From Azospirillum sp. SYSU D00513 (GTDB taxonomy: Bacteria > Pseudomonadota > Alphaproteobacteria > Azospirillales > Azospirillaceae): a DNA stretch of 64,000 nucleotides. The position numbers and the translations under genes were made by a program. The notes below the pieces were generated by a model that was given only the letters and a program-made list of their open reading frames with translations, was not told the origin of the DNA and did no database searches. Numbering within the stretch: the first letter of the stretch is position 1; each line of letters opens with the position of its first letter. Shown here piece after piece: positions 61,285 through 64,000 of the stretch. The stretch lies in contig NZ_JAFIQV010000022.1 in assembly GCF_017356015.1 (NCBI RefSeq), positions 1 through 64,000 on the forward strand, read 5' to 3'.

Positions 61285-62231
61285 CAGGCCGGAACGGCGG
61301 AAGCCGGGGCGAGGCCCAGCACCCGCTCCGTGAAGTCGGCGATCAGCGCGTCGCCGATGTCCACCGGCGTCACCTTCTGCAGGCCCTGCCAAGCCGGCAT
61401 GCTGTTGACCTCCAGCACCTGCCAGCGCCCGTCGGCGCCACGGATCAGGTCCACCCCCGCATAGTCCGCCCCGACCGCGCGCGCGGCTGCGACGGCGAGA
61501 TCGGCGTGTGGCCCCTCGGACGGGGCCGGCTCGGCGGTGGCACCCTGATGGACGTTGGTGATCCAGCTCCGGCCCCGGCGGACCATCGCCGCCGCCGCCC
61601 GCTCGCCCACCACGAAGACGCGCCAGTCGTGCCAGTCGCCCTCGCGCCGTGGCGGCACGTAGCGCTGGAGGTAGTAGACGCCGCTCATCTCCTCCTCGTC
61701 CGGCAGGTCCGCGGCCTCCTCCAGCCGCTTCAGTCCGCGGCCCTGCGCTCCGAACAGGGGCTTCGCCACCACCTCGCCCCCCAGCCGGGGGAGTTCCTGC
61801 GCGGCCCGCTCGGGGCCCTGCACGGCGATGGCCGGCGGGGTCGGCAGGCCGGCGCGGGCCAGCAGGAAGCTGGTGATGCTCTTGTCCACGCAGCGTTCGA
61901 TGGCGCGCGGGCCGTTGTAGACCGGCACGCCCAGCTCCGTGAGCGCGTGCAGCACGCCGAGCCGCAGGGTCACCTGCTCGAAGGTGCCCCGGCCGATGGC
62001 GCGCACGAAGACGCCGGCCGGAAGCTCCGTCTCGAAGCCGGGGATCGCCAGCCCCGTCCCGCCGAGACCAACGGCCAGGCCGCAGTCCGACGGGGCGGCG
62101 CAGAGATAGGGCACGCCGCGCCGTTCCAGCGCGTCGAGCAGGCGCGGCGTGTGCCAGTCCGGACGTTCGGTCAGGACCAGGACACGGCGCCCGCCGAGCC
62201 GGCCGGTCACGTCACTGTCCAGCGGCATCAT
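61284..62231 (-). CDS. RimK-like ATP-grasp ligase of the H4MPT cluster
   Basis: 315 residues. ATP-grasp motifs are AIERCVDKSITSFLLARAGLPTPP, VVAKPLFGAQGRGL, YYLQRYVPP--GDWHDWRVFVVG and GVDLIRGADGRWQVLEVNSMPAW. RimK-like ligases add amino acids (often glutamate) to an acceptor. In methylotrophs and methanogens the relatives act in methanopterin or methanofuran synthesis. It overlaps mch (62212) and the CitG-like gene, so this is one operon. Confidence 0.87.
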   Translation of the reverse strand: MMPLDSDVTGRLGGRRVLVLTERPDWHTPRLLDALERRGVPYLCAAPSDCGLAVGLGGTGLAIPGFETELPAGVFVRAIGRGTFEQVTLRLGVLHALTELGVPVYNGPRAIERCVDKSITSFLLARAGLPTPPAIAVQGPERAAQELPRLGGEVVAKPLFGAQGRGLKRLEEAADLPDEEEMSGVYYLQRYVPPRREGDWHDWRVFVVGERAAAAMVRRGRSWITNVHQGATAEPAPSEGPHADLAVAAARAVGADYAGVDLIRGADGRWQVLEVNSMPAWQGLQKVTPVDIGDALIADFTERVLGLAPASAVPA

Positions 62232-63201
62232 CGGCCACGACGCCGAAGGAGCGGTCGAGCATCTCCGGGGCCAGCCGCCCGCCGGTGAAGCTGCGCCCGG
62301 TGTCGAGCGCGGTGACGATCACCCGGCCGGGGCTGAACAGCATGGAGTCGATGGCGTAGAAGTCGCCGTTCACGGCCTTGAACACCTCCTCGAAGGGGCG
62401 GCCGTAATCGCGCGAGCTGGAGCTGGGAAGGGTCTTGGCGAGGTTGGCGGCCTCCTCCTCCGGCCCGGTGACGTAGATCTGCACCGTGCCGCCGAACAGG
62501 ATGGCGTCGTTGGTGCGGCCCATCGCCTGCATGAAGTTCTTGCCCGGCGGCGGCAGCGGGGCGGTGCCGATGCCGTCCACCACGCGCTCCAGCGGGAAGC
62601 CCAGCGCGTGAACCTTGTGCATGGCGACCTCCAGCACGCGGGCGACGATCTGCACCGTGCCGGCGAGGCTTTCGGTCGGGGTCAGGACCAGCGTCAGGTT
62701 CTCCGGCTTCACGCCGCAGGTCTCGGCGATGCGGGTCACCAGCGGCGCCGGCGGTACCTTGCCGACCTCCAGCACGAAGGCGGCGTGGTCGCCGGAATCC
62801 TGGTAGCCCAGCTCCTCGAACAGGGCCTCCTTGCGGGCGAGCGCCCGGCCGGGGCCGGAGCCCAGCGCGAAGAAGGAACCGTTCTCGTCCTTGTGGTCGA
62901 GGCTCCAGCCGGCGTACTGGCTGCCGAGGCAGGCGAGCACCGGGTCGCCGCTGTGCACCGTGACGGCGAAGGGCCGCACGGCGGAGGCCGGGTCGGTCTG
63001 GACGGTCACGGTGCCGAGCCCGCCGAGGCAGAGTTCGGCGATGCGCCGGCCGGCCTCGATGCCGCCGCGATGCGCCTTGCCGGCGTCGATGACCGTGGCG
63101 CCGGCCACGGTCTGCACGCCGAGCCGCAGCCGGGCGGCGTCGCGCAGCAGGGCCGCGGCGAGCGGCGCGGAAAGCGCGGAAAGGCTGGGGCGGTCCATCA
63201 T
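62212..63201 (-). CDS. mch: Methenyl-tetrahydromethanopterin cyclohydrolase
   Basis: 329 residues. It opens methenyl-H4MPT to formyl-H4MPT in formaldehyde oxidation. The family segments are VTVHSGDPVLACLGSQYAGW, FFALGSGPGRALARKE, LEVGKVPP, LTLVLTPTESLAGTVQIVARVLEVAMHKVHALGF, GTAPLPPPGKNFMQAMGRTNDAILFGG and FEEVFKAVNGDFYAIDSMLFSPG. ATGATG at 63201/63198 overlaps the stop of the upstream ATP-grasp gene. Confidence 0.96.
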   Translation of the reverse strand: MMDRPSLSALSAPLAAALLRDAARLRLGVQTVAGATVIDAGKAHRGGIEAGRRIAELCLGGLGTVTVQTDPASAVRPFAVTVHSGDPVLACLGSQYAGWSLDHKDENGSFFALGSGPGRALARKEALFEELGYQDSGDHAAFVLEVGKVPPAPLVTRIAETCGVKPENLTLVLTPTESLAGTVQIVARVLEVAMHKVHALGFPLERVVDGIGTAPLPPPGKNFMQAMGRTNDAILFGGTVQIYVTGPEEEAANLAKTLPSSSSRDYGRPFEEVFKAVNGDFYAIDSMLFSPGRVIVTALDTGRSFTGGRLAPEMLDRSFGVVADDAAGQ

Positions 63202-64000
63202 CCTGTCTCCGTTTCGAAAAGGCCCGCGAGGCGGGCGCGCAGCCCGTCCATCCGGTCCATCAGGGAAGTTCGCGCGGCGGCGGACGTCGCTCCGTCCGCG
63301 GTGACGGTGCAAACCGGGGCGCCGGCCTGGATCGGGCCGGGGCCGGGCCGGTCAGCGGTCCAGTTGGGCCAGTCGAGGCCGTCGGGAACCGTCATTGTCC
63401 GCTCGGCGTAGAGGATACCGGCCGCACGCGCGCCCGGCAACGGCGGCAGGGCATCCGGCAGGTCGCCGGCGCACGCCGCCGCGTGCAGGGCCAGGAGCGG
63501 CGGCATCGGATCGCGATCGAAGATCTCCAGCGTGGCGCTCGGCCGCGGGTTCACCTCGACCAGCCAGGCGCGGTCGCCCTCGACCAGGAAGTCGGCCGCG
63601 TTCAGCCCGCGCAGCCCGAAGGCGGCGGTGACCCGCGCGACCCAGCCGGACAGCAGCCCGGACAGCCAGTCCGGCAGGACCAGCGGCCCGGCGGCCCCGC
63701 CGTAGCGAAAGGGCGATTCCGGCGCCGGGCAGGTCCATTGCGCGCTGAACCCGACCGGCAGGGCGCGCGTCCCGTCGGCCAGGAACAGCAGCGACACCGG
63801 CTCGCCTGTCTGGCGGCGCTGGAAATAGCTGCCGGGCTCCGCCATCTCGCCCTCCAACGCGTCGTCCTCGGCGGGCCGGATGTGCCAGCCGCCGCTGCCG
63901 CCGGCCCGCTTGCGCAGCCAGCCGCCCTTGCCCGGATTGGTCCTGGCGACGGGCGGGTGCGGGACGCCGAGGCGCCGCAGGGTTTCGGCGAGGACGAACG
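63198..64000 (-). CDS. Second ATP-grasp protein of the H4MPT cluster (partial, cut at window end)
   Basis: The reading frame is open from 63198 to the last base of the window; the start lies outside. At least 267 residues are visible. The ATP-binding segment reads NPGKGGWLRKRAGGSGGWHI, and the metal site is GLRGLNAADFLVEGDRAWLVEVNPRPSATLEIFD. It differs from the RimK-like protein next to it and is close to the ATP-grasp proteins of unknown role found beside mch in methylotrophs. Its stop overlaps the mch start. Confidence 0.88.
   Translation of the reverse strand, partial: FVLAETLRRLGVPHPPVARTNPGKGGWLRKRAGGSGGWHIRPAEDDALEGEMAEPGSYFQRRQTGEPVSLLFLADGTRALPVGFSAQWTCPAPESPFRYGGAAGPLVLPDWLSGLLSGWVARVTAAFGLRGLNAADFLVEGDRAWLVEVNPRPSATLEIFDRDPMPPLLALHAAACAGDLPDALPPLPGARAAGILYAERTMTVPDGLDWPNWTADRPGPGPIQAGAPVCTVTADGATSAAARTSLMDRMDGLRARLAGLFETETG

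Overview
The window reads as chromosomal DNA of a GC-rich alphaproteobacterium that grows on one- and two-carbon compounds and fixes CO2. The mix fits a Rhodospirillales/Azospirillaceae-type or similar facultative methylotroph: form IC RuBisCO operon, PQQ biosynthesis, a quinoprotein-associated SoxYZ-like carrier, Fae and methenyl-H4MPT cyclohydrolase, and a Methylorubrum-type two-subunit formate dehydrogenase. Species placement is inference; no rRNA or tRNA gene was seen.

Layout. 1-87: 5' end of a group II intron on the minus strand, directly behind a terminator. 126-5838: two paralogous CBS-domain proteins, a PanE-family reductase (possibly oxalyl-CoA reductase), a TauE/SafE permease, a quinone reductase-like protein, PanB and a GNAT protein. 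5986-10443: HDAC-family amidohydrolase, EamA transporter, NUDIX hydrolase, pyruvate kinase. 10546-12570: a GntR/FCD regulator and an unusual antitoxin-ThiE fusion behind a broken brnT toxin gene. 13017-17722: single-domain response regulator, bactofilin, DUF882 peptidase-like protein, chemoreceptor. 18235-23162: glyoxylate assimilation (gcl, iclR-type regulator, hyi, glxR). 23259-26702: OlsB-like acyltransferase, small antitoxin-like protein, thiC with TPP riboswitch. 26898-34108: small membrane protein, oxalate/formate antiporter, coaD, formate dehydrogenase fdh1BA. 34319-37624: pqqABCDE. 37760-39960: AT-rich island with a PIN-domain protein. 39964-41160: MFS transporter. 41361-51676: cbbR divergent from cbbLS-rpe-cbbX-fbp-prkB-tkt-fba. 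52132-59102: small exported proteins, TRAP binding protein, second chemoreceptor, SoxYZ-like carrier and zinc metallohydrolase. 59858-64000: fae, CitG-like, ATP-grasp, mch, second ATP-grasp (cut by the window end).

How it fits together. Oxalate could enter by OxlT. Oxalyl-CoA could be reduced to glyoxylate by the PanE-like enzyme, and glyoxylate would go through Gcl and GlxR to glycerate and on to pyruvate kinase. Formate is oxidised by Fdh1, methanol-derived formaldehyde enters the H4MPT pathway through Fae and Mch, and the CO2 and NADH feed the Calvin cycle. Frc/Oxc, XoxF/MxaF and glycerate kinase are not in the window.

The most interesting signal is a shared sequence, roughly GGAT-N3-GTATACCAGA, found seven times. 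It lies in front of the PanE-like gene, the GNAT gene, the second CBS gene, the GntR gene itself, the small membrane protein, oxlT and fdh1BA. It looks like the operator of the GntR/FCD regulator at 10546-11235 and would define an oxalate/formate regulon. Second is the in-frame fusion of a toxin-antitoxin antitoxin DNA-binding domain to ThiE.
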